Translations under genes and position numbers: made by a program
Notes under the pieces: model-generated
The model's database searches: none
Seen by the model: only the letters and a program-made list of their open reading frames with translations
What the model was told of the DNA's origin: nothing
Shown: positions 36,749 through 45,367 of the stretch, one piece after another
Numbering within the stretch: position 1 is the stretch's first letter
Layout: each line of letters starts with the position of its first letter
Source of the DNA: Daejeonella lutea
Lineage (GTDB): Bacteria > Bacteroidota > Bacteroidia > Sphingobacteriales > Sphingobacteriaceae
DNA length: 64,000 bases
Direction of reading: 5' to 3'
NCBI RefSeq assembly: GCF_900168015.1
Contig: NZ_FUYR01000002.1
Location: 372,001-436,000, forward strand

Positions 36749-37749
36749 CAGATCTTGCTTGCTCTGTCAAATTCTATTTTATTTGCTTCCATCAAAGCTG
36801 GATTCTGCTTAATAACCGGCAATGGTACCATTTCATAATGATTCGAAGAGATCACAGATTTATGTGAGATCTGACGTGGGCCTTCAATCACCCAATCTTT
36901 GGTGTTCTTTGTTTCAAATCTGCACGTGTTACAGATAAAATCTTCAACTTCACCGAACTCATCTTTACGACCAGTAACGCGCAACACCTCTTCTCCCTTA
37001 TACCACAGGGTTACTTTTCCCTTACATGTAGGACAGTGACGATGAGCGTCTACAGGTTTAGAAAACCAAACACGATTCTTAAAACGGAAGGTACGATCGG
37101 TTAATGCACCAACCGGGCACACGTCGATAACATTTCCAGAGAAATCATTGTCGATCGCCTTTTCTATGTATGTTGAGATCTCAGACGCATCTCCGCGACC
37201 CAAAATTCCATGTTGGCGGCTGTCTGTAAGTTGATCAGCGACGTAAACACATCTGTAACATAAAATACAGCGGGTCATATGAAGCTGGATCTTATCGCCA
37301 ATATCTATTCTGTCAAAAGTGCGCCGTTCAAATTCGTACCGGGTATTGGCAACGCCGTGCTCGTACGAAAGATCCTGCAAATGACACTCACCAGCCTGAT
37401 CGCAAACCGGGCAGTCTAAGGGGTGATTTATTAAAAGTATTTCGACGACACCCTTCCGGGCCTCAATTACTTCTGGAGAAGTTATGTTCTGAACCTCCAT
37501 ACCATCCATAACGCCTGTGCGGCAGGAAGCTACCAGCTTCGGCATAGGACGAGGATCTTTTTCAGAACCTTTGCTTACCTTAACAAGGCAGGTACGACAC
37601 TTTCCACCACTTCCTTCTAGTTTTGAATAGTAACACATAGCGGGTGGAACAATGTCGCCACCAATCTGGCGCGCAGCATTCAGAATGCTAGTACCTGGTT
37701 CTACATCAACTGTTATTCCGTCTATTGTTACTTTAACTTTTTCGCTCAT
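36748..37749 (-). CDS. nuoG: NADH-quinone oxidoreductase subunit G, short form
   Basis: A 333-residue protein with an N-terminal [2Fe-2S] ferredoxin domain, a His/Cys [4Fe-4S] site, two further clusters (CPVCDQAGECHLQDLSYEHG; CILCYRCVYVADQL; CPVGAL) and a CPTC-CNTC knuckle near 230-275. The large molybdopterin-fold domain of the roughly 700-900-residue E. coli or Thermus subunit is absent, and translation continues directly into nuoH, so this is not a frameshift. The function in electron passage from NuoE/F to NuoB/I is kept. Confidence 0.9.
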   Translation of the reverse strand: MSEKVKVTIDGITVDVEPGTSILNAARQIGGDIVPPAMCYYSKLEGSGGKCRTCLVKVSKGSEKDPRPMPKLVASCRTGVMDGMEVQNITSPEVIEARKGVVEILLINHPLDCPVCDQAGECHLQDLSYEHGVANTRYEFERRTFDRIDIGDKIQLHMTRCILCYRCVYVADQLTDSRQHGILGRGDASEISTYIEKAIDNDFSGNVIDVCPVGALTDRTFRFKNRVWFSKPVDAHRHCPTCKGKVTLWYKGEEVLRVTGRKDEFGEVEDFICNTCRFETKNTKDWVIEGPRQISHKSVISSNHYEMVPLPVIKQNPALMEANKIEFDRASKI

Positions 37750-39110
37750 TGACTTACCTCCTCTAACTTAGGCAGTGGATCAGCGTATTTTGCTAAACCA
37801 TAATTCCGCTCCATTGCTTCCTTAGGATTTGTTACATGCCATTCAAATTCATCCCTGAAGTGCCTGATTGCACTGGCAACTGGCCAGGCAGCAGCATCAC
37901 CCAATGGACAAATGGTATTGCCCTCAATTTTTTTAGCCACATCAACCAAAAGATCGATATCACTCATTTTTCCATGACCGTATTCCAATCTGTGCAGAAC
38001 TTTCTCCATCCAGCCGGTACCCTCGCGACATGGTGAACATTGTCCGCAACTTTCATGGTGATAAAAACGGGCAAAGTTCCAGGTATTTCGAACTATACAT
38101 TGATCCTCATCAAAAGCAATCAAACCTCCAGAACCAAGCATCGAGCCTGACTGGAAGCCTCCATCCGAAAGAGATTCATAACTCATCAAACGAGCTTCGT
38201 TATTTACTGTCTTAAGAATCAAATTAGCTGGCAGAATTGGAACTGATGATCCTCCGGCAACTACCGCTTTTAATCGCTTGCCATTGGCAATACCTCCGCA
38301 ATACTCGTCGGAATACAAAAATTCCTCAACAGGTACTCCCAGGTCTATTTCATATACTCCCGGCTTATTCAGGTTTCCTGAGGCAGAAATTAGCTTCGTG
38401 CCGGTACTTCTTCCTATGCCAATTTTAGCATATTCTTCGCCGCCATCGTTGATAATGGGAACTACTGCAGCAATCGTCTCCACATTATTGACCACTGTAG
38501 GACATGCCCAAACTCCTGAAATGGCAGGAAATGGCGGTTTGATCCTTGGATTTCCCCGTTTACCTTCAAGTGATTCGATTAATGCTGTTTCCTCTCCACA
38601 AATATAAGCACCACCTCCCGGCTGAACATATAACTCAAGGTCATATCCTGATCCTAAAATATTTTTTCCGAGAAAGCCTGCATTTTTAGCTTCCGCGATC
38701 GCGCGTTCCAAAATTCTGATCTGTGGCATCATTTCGCCACGTACATATATATATGACGTTTTAGCGCCAAGTGCGAAACTTGAAACAATCATTCCCTCAA
38801 TTAGCAGATGAGGAATGTAAGTCATTAAATAACGGTCTTTGAATGTTCCAGGCTCAGATTCATCGGCATTACAAACAAGATATCGCTCCTTTCCTTCCGG
38901 TTTAGCAAGGAAACTCCATTTCATACCCGTAGGAAAACCAGCACCACCTCTTCCGCGTAAGCCTGAAGTTTTAACCTCTTCGACGATCGCATCTGGCGAC
39001 ATCGTTTTTAAAGCTTTCTCCACAGACCGGTACCCACCATTCTGACGATAAACATCAAATGTGTTAATACCAGGGACATTAATATGCTCTAATAATAATT
39101 TACGCGCCAT
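37746..39110 (-). CDS. nuoF: NADH-quinone oxidoreductase subunit F
   Basis: A 454-residue NADH-dehydrogenase subunit holding FMN and an NADH site (RGRGGAGFPTGMKW, GGGAYICGEETALIESLEG) and a [4Fe-4S] cluster (CGQCSPCREG). Its end overlaps nuoG by 4 bp. A heptamer array (39116-39212) lies between it and nuoE, the only large interruption in the first half of the operon. Confidence 0.97.
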   Translation of the reverse strand: MARKLLLEHINVPGINTFDVYRQNGGYRSVEKALKTMSPDAIVEEVKTSGLRGRGGAGFPTGMKWSFLAKPEGKERYLVCNADESEPGTFKDRYLMTYIPHLLIEGMIVSSFALGAKTSYIYVRGEMMPQIRILERAIAEAKNAGFLGKNILGSGYDLELYVQPGGGAYICGEETALIESLEGKRGNPRIKPPFPAISGVWACPTVVNNVETIAAVVPIINDGGEEYAKIGIGRSTGTKLISASGNLNKPGVYEIDLGVPVEEFLYSDEYCGGIANGKRLKAVVAGGSSVPILPANLILKTVNNEARLMSYESLSDGGFQSGSMLGSGGLIAFDEDQCIVRNTWNFARFYHHESCGQCSPCREGTGWMEKVLHRLEYGHGKMSDIDLLVDVAKKIEGNTICPLGDAAAWPVASAIRHFRDEFEWHVTNPKEAMERNYGLAKYADPLPKLEEVSQ

Positions 39111-39115
39111 TTTAA

Positions 39116-39212
39116 TTTGATTTGAGATGCGAGATTTGAGACCTGCCTGCCGGCAGGCAGATATGAGAAAAATTCAGGCTCAGATCTCAGGTCTCAGTTC
39201 TCATATCTTATT
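39116..39212. repeat. Heptamer hairpin array G between nuoE and nuoF
   Basis: The left arm (39116-39141) has units GATTTGA/GATGCGA. The right arm (39183-39212) has units AGATCTC, AGGTCTC, AGTTCTC, ATATCTT. The core at 39143-39160 is the perfect 18-bp palindrome CTGCCTGCCGGCAGGCAG. In mRNA orientation the arm starts at the nuoE stop codon itself (39201-39203). It contains the 14-mer GATTTGAGATGCGA (39119-39132), shared with array H. Confidence 0.78.
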
Positions 39213-39716
39213 CTTTAAATCTTCTATTAGCTGATCAACACTTTGCTCAGTCAGCTTTTCATAAAATGTATATTCAGGGCCGATCTGCAATACCGGAGCC
39301 ATTCCGCAAGCTGCAAGACACTCAACACCCCTCCAGCTAAACTTACCATCTGAAGTCACTTCACCCTCCTTAACTCCTAACGACTTCTCGATATGAGTCA
39401 TAATCTTTTCTGCACCCACCAGGCAGCAAGGTCCGGTGCGACATACCTCCAGTACAAATTTTCCCTGGGGGCGCAGGAAGAACATCGTGTAAAAAGTAGC
39501 GACTTCATACACCTCTATTGGCTGTATGTTTAAATACGCTGCTACTTTATCCATTGCTTCCGGACTAACCCAACCATATTCAGCCTGTACGAGGTGAAGA
39601 ATGGGAAGAAGTCCCGCCTTCTGTTTTCCTTCAGGATAACGGGTTACGATATCATCAAACTGTTTTACCAGATCTGATGAAAAGTTAATGTCTTTATGTT
39701 CAGTTACGCTAAGCAT
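39201..39716 (-). CDS. nuoE: NADH-quinone oxidoreductase subunit E
   Basis: A 171-residue thioredoxin-fold [2Fe-2S] subunit with Cys ligands in CRTGPCCLVGAEKI and CLAACGMAPV. Its start overlaps nuoD by 8 bp. The heptamer array G begins at its stop codon, so its last codons and the repeat meet. Confidence 0.95.
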   Translation of the reverse strand: MLSVTEHKDINFSSDLVKQFDDIVTRYPEGKQKAGLLPILHLVQAEYGWVSPEAMDKVAAYLNIQPIEVYEVATFYTMFFLRPQGKFVLEVCRTGPCCLVGAEKIMTHIEKSLGVKEGEVTSDGKFSWRGVECLAACGMAPVLQIGPEYTFYEKLTEQSVDQLIEDLKNKI

Positions 39717-40920
39717 CTAATTCTCCTGCGATTACGTTCAAGCTACTCATATTAATAATGGCATCTGACAATAACATGCCGGCACTCATAGGCGCATACA
39801 TCTGATAATTGATGAAGCTCGGGCGACGGAAATGAAGACGATATGGTGATCTCCCGCCATCATTTACCAGATAGAATCCCAATTCGCCATTACCACCTTC
39901 TACAGCGTGATAAACTTCAGTTTTAGGAGTATCTATTTCACCCATCACGATTTTAAAATGGTAGATCAGTGCCTCCATATTATTGTATACTTCCTCCTTT
40001 GGAGGCAAATAAAATTCAGGTACGTCGGCATGAAAAACACCCTTAGGCTCTTTTTCAATTTTGTCGAGAGCTTGCTGGATAATTCTCAAACTCTGCCACA
40101 TTTCCTCGTTACGGACGATATACCTGTCGTAAACATCGCCTGTTGTTCCTACCGGGATATCAAAATCGAAATCCTCATAAGAGGAATACGGTTCATTTAC
40201 TCTTACGTCATAATCTACTCCCGTAGCACGCAGAATTGGTCCGCTCCAGCTATAATTCAATGCAACTTCTGGATCTACCGCTGCAACACCTGAAGTGCGT
40301 TCGATGAAAATTCTGTTTCGGTTAAAAAGCGTTTCAAATTCCTTCAATATAGGTGGGAATTTTACAAGGAATTTTTTGATCTTGGCAAATGCGATATCGT
40401 TGAAATCGCGTTCGAAGCCGCCTATTCTCCCAATATTTGTTGTTAAACGCGCACCGCAGATTTCTTCGTAAATTTCATAAATATGCTCTCTTTCTTCCAT
40501 CAGGTATAAAAATCCTGAGAAAGCGCCAGTATCTACACCAAGAATCCCATTACAAATAAGATGATCAGAGATTCTTGCCAGTTCCATAACGATTACCCGA
40601 AGATAATCGACACGTTTTGGCGTCTTGATATTCAAAAGTTTTTCAACCGTCATGTGCCATCCCATATTGTTTATCGGGGATGAACAATAATTCATACGAT
40701 CGGTTAAAGGAGTAATCTGATAGAATGGCCGGTGTTCTGCAATTTTTTCAAATGCCCGGTGGATATAACCTATTGTGGAAACACCACTTACAATGCGCTC
40801 ACCATCCATTTCCAGGATATTCTGAAAAACGCCGTGGGTTGCCGGGTGGGTAGGACCCAGATTTAAGGTAATTGTCTCCTTTTGAGGATCGTTATCTGAG
40901 AGTACTGGGTGGTTTATCAT
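39709..40920 (-). CDS. nuoD: NADH-quinone oxidoreductase subunit D
   Basis: A 403-residue 49-kDa-type subunit. The quinone-site segment GPTHPATHG and the hydrogenase-like end are present, and nuoC and nuoD are separate, unlike the fused nuoCD of E. coli. It forms the quinone pocket with NuoB and NuoH. It overlaps nuoC by 4 bp. Confidence 0.97.
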   Translation of the reverse strand: MINHPVLSDNDPQKETITLNLGPTHPATHGVFQNILEMDGERIVSGVSTIGYIHRAFEKIAEHRPFYQITPLTDRMNYCSSPINNMGWHMTVEKLLNIKTPKRVDYLRVIVMELARISDHLICNGILGVDTGAFSGFLYLMEEREHIYEIYEEICGARLTTNIGRIGGFERDFNDIAFAKIKKFLVKFPPILKEFETLFNRNRIFIERTSGVAAVDPEVALNYSWSGPILRATGVDYDVRVNEPYSSYEDFDFDIPVGTTGDVYDRYIVRNEEMWQSLRIIQQALDKIEKEPKGVFHADVPEFYLPPKEEVYNNMEALIYHFKIVMGEIDTPKTEVYHAVEGGNGELGFYLVNDGGRSPYRLHFRRPSFINYQMYAPMSAGMLLSDAIINMSSLNVIAGELDA

Positions 40921-41420
40921 CTTCCGAAGAAATAATCCTTTTTATCAACACGGTTTGGATCTTCGAGAGGATATTCTCGTCTCATTGGGAAAACCGTCAT
41001 TTCATCAACATTCAAAATTCTTACGAGATTGGGATGGCCCTCGAAATTGACTCCAAAGAAATCATATGTTTCGCGTTCCATCCAATTTGCACCCTCCCAT
41101 AAGGAGGTAGCAGTTGGTATTCTTGGGTCATTCCCATCTATAAAAACCTTAACTCTAACCCGAATATTATTAGTCAAGCTATGGATGTGGTAAATTACTC
41201 CGATGGAAAGTTCGAGTTCAGGGAAATGAATTGCAGTGATATCTGTAAGATAGTTGAATTTAAGCTCTCCGTCCTCTTTTAGAAACCGAAGTACATCCAA
41301 TATATTATCAGCCGACGTTCCGAAGGTCAATAATCCAAAAGGTTCAGTTGGTACAGTTATCCTATCCCCAAATTTGGAGGTTAAACTTTGTATTACCTGC
41401 TGGTTGTTTATTTTACCCAT
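40917..41420 (-). CDS. nuoC: NADH-quinone oxidoreductase subunit C
   Basis: A 167-residue 30-kDa-type subunit. The family motif ERETYDFFGVNFEGHPNLVRI and the ending RREYPLEDP are present. It shares one base with nuoB. Confidence 0.96.
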   Translation of the reverse strand: MGKINNQQVIQSLTSKFGDRITVPTEPFGLLTFGTSADNILDVLRFLKEDGELKFNYLTDITAIHFPELELSIGVIYHIHSLTNNIRVRVKVFIDGNDPRIPTATSLWEGANWMERETYDFFGVNFEGHPNLVRILNVDEMTVFPMRREYPLEDPNRVDKKDYFFGR

Positions 41421-41962
41421 TACTGGATTCCGTATCTACTTAATAATTCTTTGTATTCTGGAGATTCTCTACGTCGGAGAGATTCATTTTTGACCAGCTC
41501 CTGTATCTTATTAAAACCATCAATAATTGCTTCGGGCCGGGGTGGACATCCTGGGACATACACGTCTACTGGTATTATCTCGTCGATGCCCTGCATAACT
41601 GAATAGGTATCAAAAATTCCGCCACTGCTAGCACAAGCTCCAACTGCAATCACCCAGCGAGGCTCGGCCATCTGCAGATAAACCTGTTTCAAAACTGGCC
41701 CCATTTTTTTTGCGATCGTACCCATTACCATTAACAAATCTGCCTGGCGGGGTGAGAAACTAGGTCGCTCAGATCCAAACCTTGCGAAGTCATAGTGTGA
41801 GCCCATCGTGGCCATAAACTCGATACCGCAACAAGACGTCGCGAATGGCAATGGCCACAAAGAATGGGAACGTGCCAGACCTACGACTTTATCCATAGAC
41901 GTCGCGAAGAATCCAGATCCTTCAATACCCGGCGGCGCTTCGACTATTTTTACTTCACTCAT
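41420..41962 (-). CDS. nuoB: NADH-quinone oxidoreductase subunit B
   Basis: A 180-residue subunit carrying the terminal N2 [4Fe-4S] cluster, with the tandem cysteines in TSCCGIEF and later GACASSGG and VPGCPPRPE. Length normal. A 106-bp gap separates it from nuoA. Confidence 0.97.
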   Translation of the reverse strand: MSEVKIVEAPPGIEGSGFFATSMDKVVGLARSHSLWPLPFATSCCGIEFMATMGSHYDFARFGSERPSFSPRQADLLMVMGTIAKKMGPVLKQVYLQMAEPRWVIAVGACASSGGIFDTYSVMQGIDEIIPVDVYVPGCPPRPEAIIDGFNKIQELVKNESLRRRESPEYKELLSRYGIQ

Positions 41963-42068
41963 AATCTCTACTACAAAAATTAATTCAGACAGGTTCGGAG
42001 TTGAGCCGCAAATTTAAGAATTTTAGCGCCTATTATTTCCTGGGTCCTTATTTAGAAACAGTCTATGC

Positions 42069-42440
42069 TTATTCCCAATCGAGAGCCTTTTTCTTAATAA
42101 TATATATGAATCCCAGCAATAGAGTTCCCATAAAAATGAACATCTCAATTAGTCCATTAACACCAAAATCTCGAAAGTTAACAGCCCATGGATACATGAA
42201 TATTACTTCGATGTCGAACAACACAAACAAAATTGCAACCAGAAAATATTTAATTGAAAATGGTTGTCTTGCATTTCCAACAGATTTAATACCTGATTCA
42301 AACGCAACTAATTTGTCTGAAGTCTTGCGTTTTGGTCCAACCAAATGAGTTATCGTCATAGTCAGTACCACAAACCCAAGTGCTACCAACATTTGAAAAA
42401 TAATCGGGAGGTAGTTTACTGCGGTGCTTTGAGCTTCCAT
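42069..42440 (-). CDS. nuoA: NADH-quinone oxidoreductase subunit A
   Basis: A 123-residue, three-span subunit. The first span is at about 10-30; the conserved YESG-type loop reads VAFESGIKSVGNARQPFSIKY and is followed by FLFVLFDIEVIFMYPWA. First gene of the nuo cluster. Its -7 element at 42460-42467 is fused to the terminator of the upstream operon. Confidence 0.96.
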   Translation of the reverse strand: MEAQSTAVNYLPIIFQMLVALGFVVLTMTITHLVGPKRKTSDKLVAFESGIKSVGNARQPFSIKYFLVAILFVLFDIEVIFMYPWAVNFRDFGVNGLIEMFIFMGTLLLGFIYIIKKKALDWE

Positions 42441-42459
42441 ATTCCTGTAATTGTGGGGG

Positions 42460-42467
42460 CAAAGATA
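42460..42467 (-). promoter_or_regulatory. -7 element TATCTTTG of the nuo operon
   Basis: Exact TAnnTTTG, 19 bases before the nuoA ATG. It begins where the T-run of the preceding terminator ends, so termination of one unit and initiation of the next overlap. Confidence 0.65.
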
Positions 42468-42502
42468 AAAAAAAAGAGCCTCTAAACAATGTTCAGAGGC
42501 TC
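42468..42502 (-). terminator. Terminator of the ExbB/TonB/TPR operon
   Basis: Stem GAGCCTCT/AGAGGCTC with an 11-base loop, followed on the minus strand by eight T residues. It lies 24 bp after the TPR gene stop. Confidence 0.9.
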
Positions 42503-42526
42503 CTCAATATTTATCTATTTAAATTT

Positions 42527-44215
42527 TTACTTACTGCCATCGATTGCCTTCTTGGCCTGCTGTGCGGTAGTATTATTCGGGTCTAGTGCCAATACTTTAT
42601 CGAAGTATGTCTTTGCCTTCACATTATCCCCATCACGTCTTGCGGCAACTGATCCAAGATAAGTATATGCCTCAACCAAACCTCTTACCCCAGCTGGTTT
42701 CGCAGCTTCTTCCGGTTTTTCGACAGTTAAAATATTAACGTATTTCTCAAAATATGGAACTGCTAGTCCTTTCGCATCCTCCGCCCCATCAAGCAATCTG
42801 TTGATACGAGCCCTATACTGCCAACCCTGGAAGGTTGTTGGAGCGCGCTGAACCAGATAACTAAATGCACTATCAGCTTTTACTAACAAATCATTAGGGG
42901 GATTCAGATTAGCATTTTTCTTACCAGCGTAATCAAAGTAATATGATGATCCCAGATAGAAGTAGTCAAGCAACTCGCGTTCAGGATTTTTAACCGCGAT
43001 CTCGTAAGCTTTAGCCGCTTCGTCATATTTCTTGGCTTTGAATAATGCTGACCCAATCTCGGCCATCACTCCAGCGTTTGTCGAATCCATTGACACTGCT
43101 TTCGTGATATTCTTCATTCCCTCAGCAAACTGGGTAGTATCCTTCATTTGGGCTCTACCCAGGTAAAGGTAATCCTGTGAAATAATACGGGTAGGCTCAA
43201 CTTTTGCCATGAAATCTTTCAACGCCTGTGAACTTGCAGCATAATTTCCGTTCTCAAAAGCAGAGTAAGCGAGATAACGAAGTACCCTTGGGTTAACTTT
43301 ATCTAATTTTGCCATCTCATTTGCTTCAACTTCCAGGGCCTTGTAATCTTTCGCCCACATTAAAAAGTCCGCATGGCGAAGACGTGAGTCCAAAGACCTA
43401 TCTGTAAGATCCATATATTTCTCATAGAAAGTCAAACCCTGTTTTAGGCGGCCATCATATTCTTTCTGAGAGGTCAATGCCCATGGCAGATATGCTTCAG
43501 CTAATTCGCGATAAGCCGGTCCATAATTCGCATCCAATGCTATAACCTTATTATATTCTTCAATAGCCTCAGGATATGCCTTCGATAGCTTATTGATTTT
43601 GCCAAGTTCAACTTTGGATCTTAACATCGTTTTATCAAGGTCATAAGCTGTTCTGTATGCGCTGAAAGCTTCACTGTTCTTCATTTGAGAGCGATAAGCA
43701 TCACCTAAAGCCAGGTACACCTGAGCATCCTTCTCGTTCAAAGCTTTAGCTTTCTCAAGGTGTGTTAATGCTTCAGGAATTTTTGGAACTGGAGCATATG
43801 TGTATGCCTTACCAATATAAAGATCAGTAGTATGATCTTTCTTTTTAGTCAAAGCAATAGCTTTATCAAAGTTTGCTTTAGGGTTTCCTTTTTTTGCCAG
43901 ATCTACAGCTCCAAGACCAACAAAGTTTAAGGGATATTCTGCATTTGCTGCAGCACCTTTATCGAATGCAGCTTTCGCTGAATCAATATAATCAGGTCTC
44001 TGATTTATCGGACTAGTGGTTAGATAAAGGTTACCTAACACGAAAAAATTCTCTGCATTTGTGGGTTGAGAGGTCGTTAACGACTTTAAAATTGCTTTAC
44101 CTTTTTGGTATTGTTCAGCGTCAATCGCTTTACGCGCATCAGCTAAACTCTGTGCAAAAACTGCTGAACCTACTAACATCAACCCCAGGGTTATCTTAAC
44201 TGCCTTGTTCATCAT
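42527..44215 (-). CDS. Tetratricopeptide-repeat periplasmic protein
   Basis: A 562-residue protein with a signal peptide ending near VFAQ, followed by many TPR-like helical pairs (for example AYPEAIEEYNKVIALDANYG and KKYDEAAKAYEIAVKNPE). TPR arrays bind peptides or partner proteins; there is no catalytic motif. It is the last gene of the ExbB-ExbD-ExbD-TonB operon, a common companion in Bacteroidota. ATG 44212 is an alternative start. Its role is not known. Confidence 0.85.
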   Translation of the reverse strand: MMNKAVKITLGLMLVGSAVFAQSLADARKAIDAEQYQKGKAILKSLTTSQPTNAENFFVLGNLYLTTSPINQRPDYIDSAKAAFDKGAAANAEYPLNFVGLGAVDLAKKGNPKANFDKAIALTKKKDHTTDLYIGKAYTYAPVPKIPEALTHLEKAKALNEKDAQVYLALGDAYRSQMKNSEAFSAYRTAYDLDKTMLRSKVELGKINKLSKAYPEAIEEYNKVIALDANYGPAYRELAEAYLPWALTSQKEYDGRLKQGLTFYEKYMDLTDRSLDSRLRHADFLMWAKDYKALEVEANEMAKLDKVNPRVLRYLAYSAFENGNYAASSQALKDFMAKVEPTRIISQDYLYLGRAQMKDTTQFAEGMKNITKAVSMDSTNAGVMAEIGSALFKAKKYDEAAKAYEIAVKNPERELLDYFYLGSSYYFDYAGKKNANLNPPNDLLVKADSAFSYLVQRAPTTFQGWQYRARINRLLDGAEDAKGLAVPYFEKYVNILTVEKPEEAAKPAGVRGLVEAYTYLGSVAARRDGDNVKAKTYFDKVLALDPNNTTAQQAKKAIDGSK

Positions 44216-44237
44216 GTTTGATTTTAATTTAATTTAC

Positions 44238-45146
44238 TTACTTAATAATATTTATTTCCCGGGACGGAATGCTGTCAGGTAAAAGTCCCGATTTTAGTAC
44301 AATCCTTTGCCCACGTTCTCCTGCTATAAATGATGCAAAACCTGTGCCCAAACCCGGGCCGCCTTCACAATTTATTATATACAATGATCTTAACAGTGGA
44401 TATTGCTCAAGAGCAATATCGTTCTGAAAAGGCTTGTAAAAGGCGTCAGAACCAGGCTTACCTGCTACGTTCTTAACACCCAATATTTTCAATGAACTAA
44501 CTTCTTCTTCCAAATCTTCTGGTGGTTGAACTATCCAGTTAACTCCAACCACTCCTATTGTTCCGGGATTATCAAAAACGTATTTAATAACCTCTGCGTT
44601 CGTCTTAAGAGCATAAACGCCCTGCGCTGGAAGTACTTTAACGGATGCAAGTTCCTTAAAGTATCTTACTGTACTCGAATTTGCATTATCAAAAATTAAA
44701 TTACCTAAGGAAGACTTTTCACCCCTAAGTACCTTAATTATATCCTCAACTGTTACAGTAGAATCATTAACCGAATTATGAGCAATTAGCGCAATGCCAT
44801 CGATAGCAAAGCGGTTAACTCTGATTTTTATATTTCTACTTTCAAAATGCTTTCTCTCGGCAGCAGTCAAATCACGCGACAAGATCGCAATCTGTGAGCT
44901 ATCATCCAGGAATGAATTAATTAATTCATTCTCTGATTTTCTGATTAACTCAAGCTTGGCATCTGGATAAGAGCTTTCGAAGACGTAAGTCTGATCTTCA
45001 ATAATTGGAGCCAGGGACTCGTCTACCAGGATCTTTTCATTACCGCTTGTGTAAGTCTGAACTTCCGTTTTGTTCTGCGAGCAGGAAGCCAGCAAAAGAA
45101 AAAGAACGGCAAGAAATAAAGAACCTGATTTAATAAACTTTATCAT
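44238..45146 (-). CDS. PstS-like substrate-binding lipoprotein
   Basis: A 302-residue lipoprotein (lipobox LLASC at the N-terminus) with a phosphate-binding-protein-like fold. It reads SSQIAILSRDLTAAERKHFE, IRVNRFAIDGIALIAHNSVN, and the TVEDIIKVLRGE-type hinge, then TIGVVGVNWIV. Ligand residues cannot be confirmed. PstCAB is absent, and the gene sits in the TonB operon, so it may bind something else or act as a structural partner of the energy-transducing complex. It overlaps the small membrane protein gene by 4 bp. Confidence 0.82.
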   Translation of the reverse strand: MIKFIKSGSLFLAVLFLLLASCSQNKTEVQTYTSGNEKILVDESLAPIIEDQTYVFESSYPDAKLELIRKSENELINSFLDDSSQIAILSRDLTAAERKHFESRNIKIRVNRFAIDGIALIAHNSVNDSTVTVEDIIKVLRGEKSSLGNLIFDNANSSTVRYFKELASVKVLPAQGVYALKTNAEVIKYVFDNPGTIGVVGVNWIVQPPEDLEEEVSSLKILGVKNVAGKPGSDAFYKPFQNDIALEQYPLLRSLYIINCEGGPGLGTGFASFIAGERGQRIVLKSGLLPDSIPSREINIIK

Positions 45147-45367
45147 TGAGAGCGAAGCAAACGCACAAATCTTAAAAACGAATATCCAATTAACAGTATG
45201 CCAAAAGCAATTCTATAGTTTTGTGACATATCGATGGGAAAATCCTTCCAAAACATAATTATAACCCCCAAAACGAAGTAGAGGGTGAACATCCCCAGGC
45301 CTAAAATAAACAGAAATCGCTTTGCGGGCGATTTCTGTACTTTTTCCTGTTCTTTATCCAAAGCCAT
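45143..45367 (-). CDS. Small two-span membrane protein in the TonB operon
   Basis: A 74-residue protein starting MALDKEQEKVQKSPAKRF, with hydrophobic spans at about 19-40 and 52-67 and a basic C-terminus. ATG 45367 overlaps the tonB stop by one base (TAATG) and is preferred to the upstream in-frame ATG that lies inside tonB. Family not recognised. Conserved position between tonB and the PstS-like gene suggests a part in the complex. Confidence 0.72.
   Translation of the reverse strand: MALDKEQEKVQKSPAKRFLFILGLGMFTLYFVLGVIIMFWKDFPIDMSQNYRIAFGILLIGYSFLRFVRLLRSQ

Noticed and set aside
36748-37749. NuoG as a frameshifted or truncated pseudogene
   Set aside because: The stop overlaps the nuoH start, leaving no remnant sequence; all cluster cysteines are intact, and short NuoG is plausible in this group.
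44238-45146. Calling the PstS-like lipoprotein a phosphate transporter subunit
   Set aside because: No pstCAB or phoU is present, and it sits in a TonB operon; only the fold class is supported.
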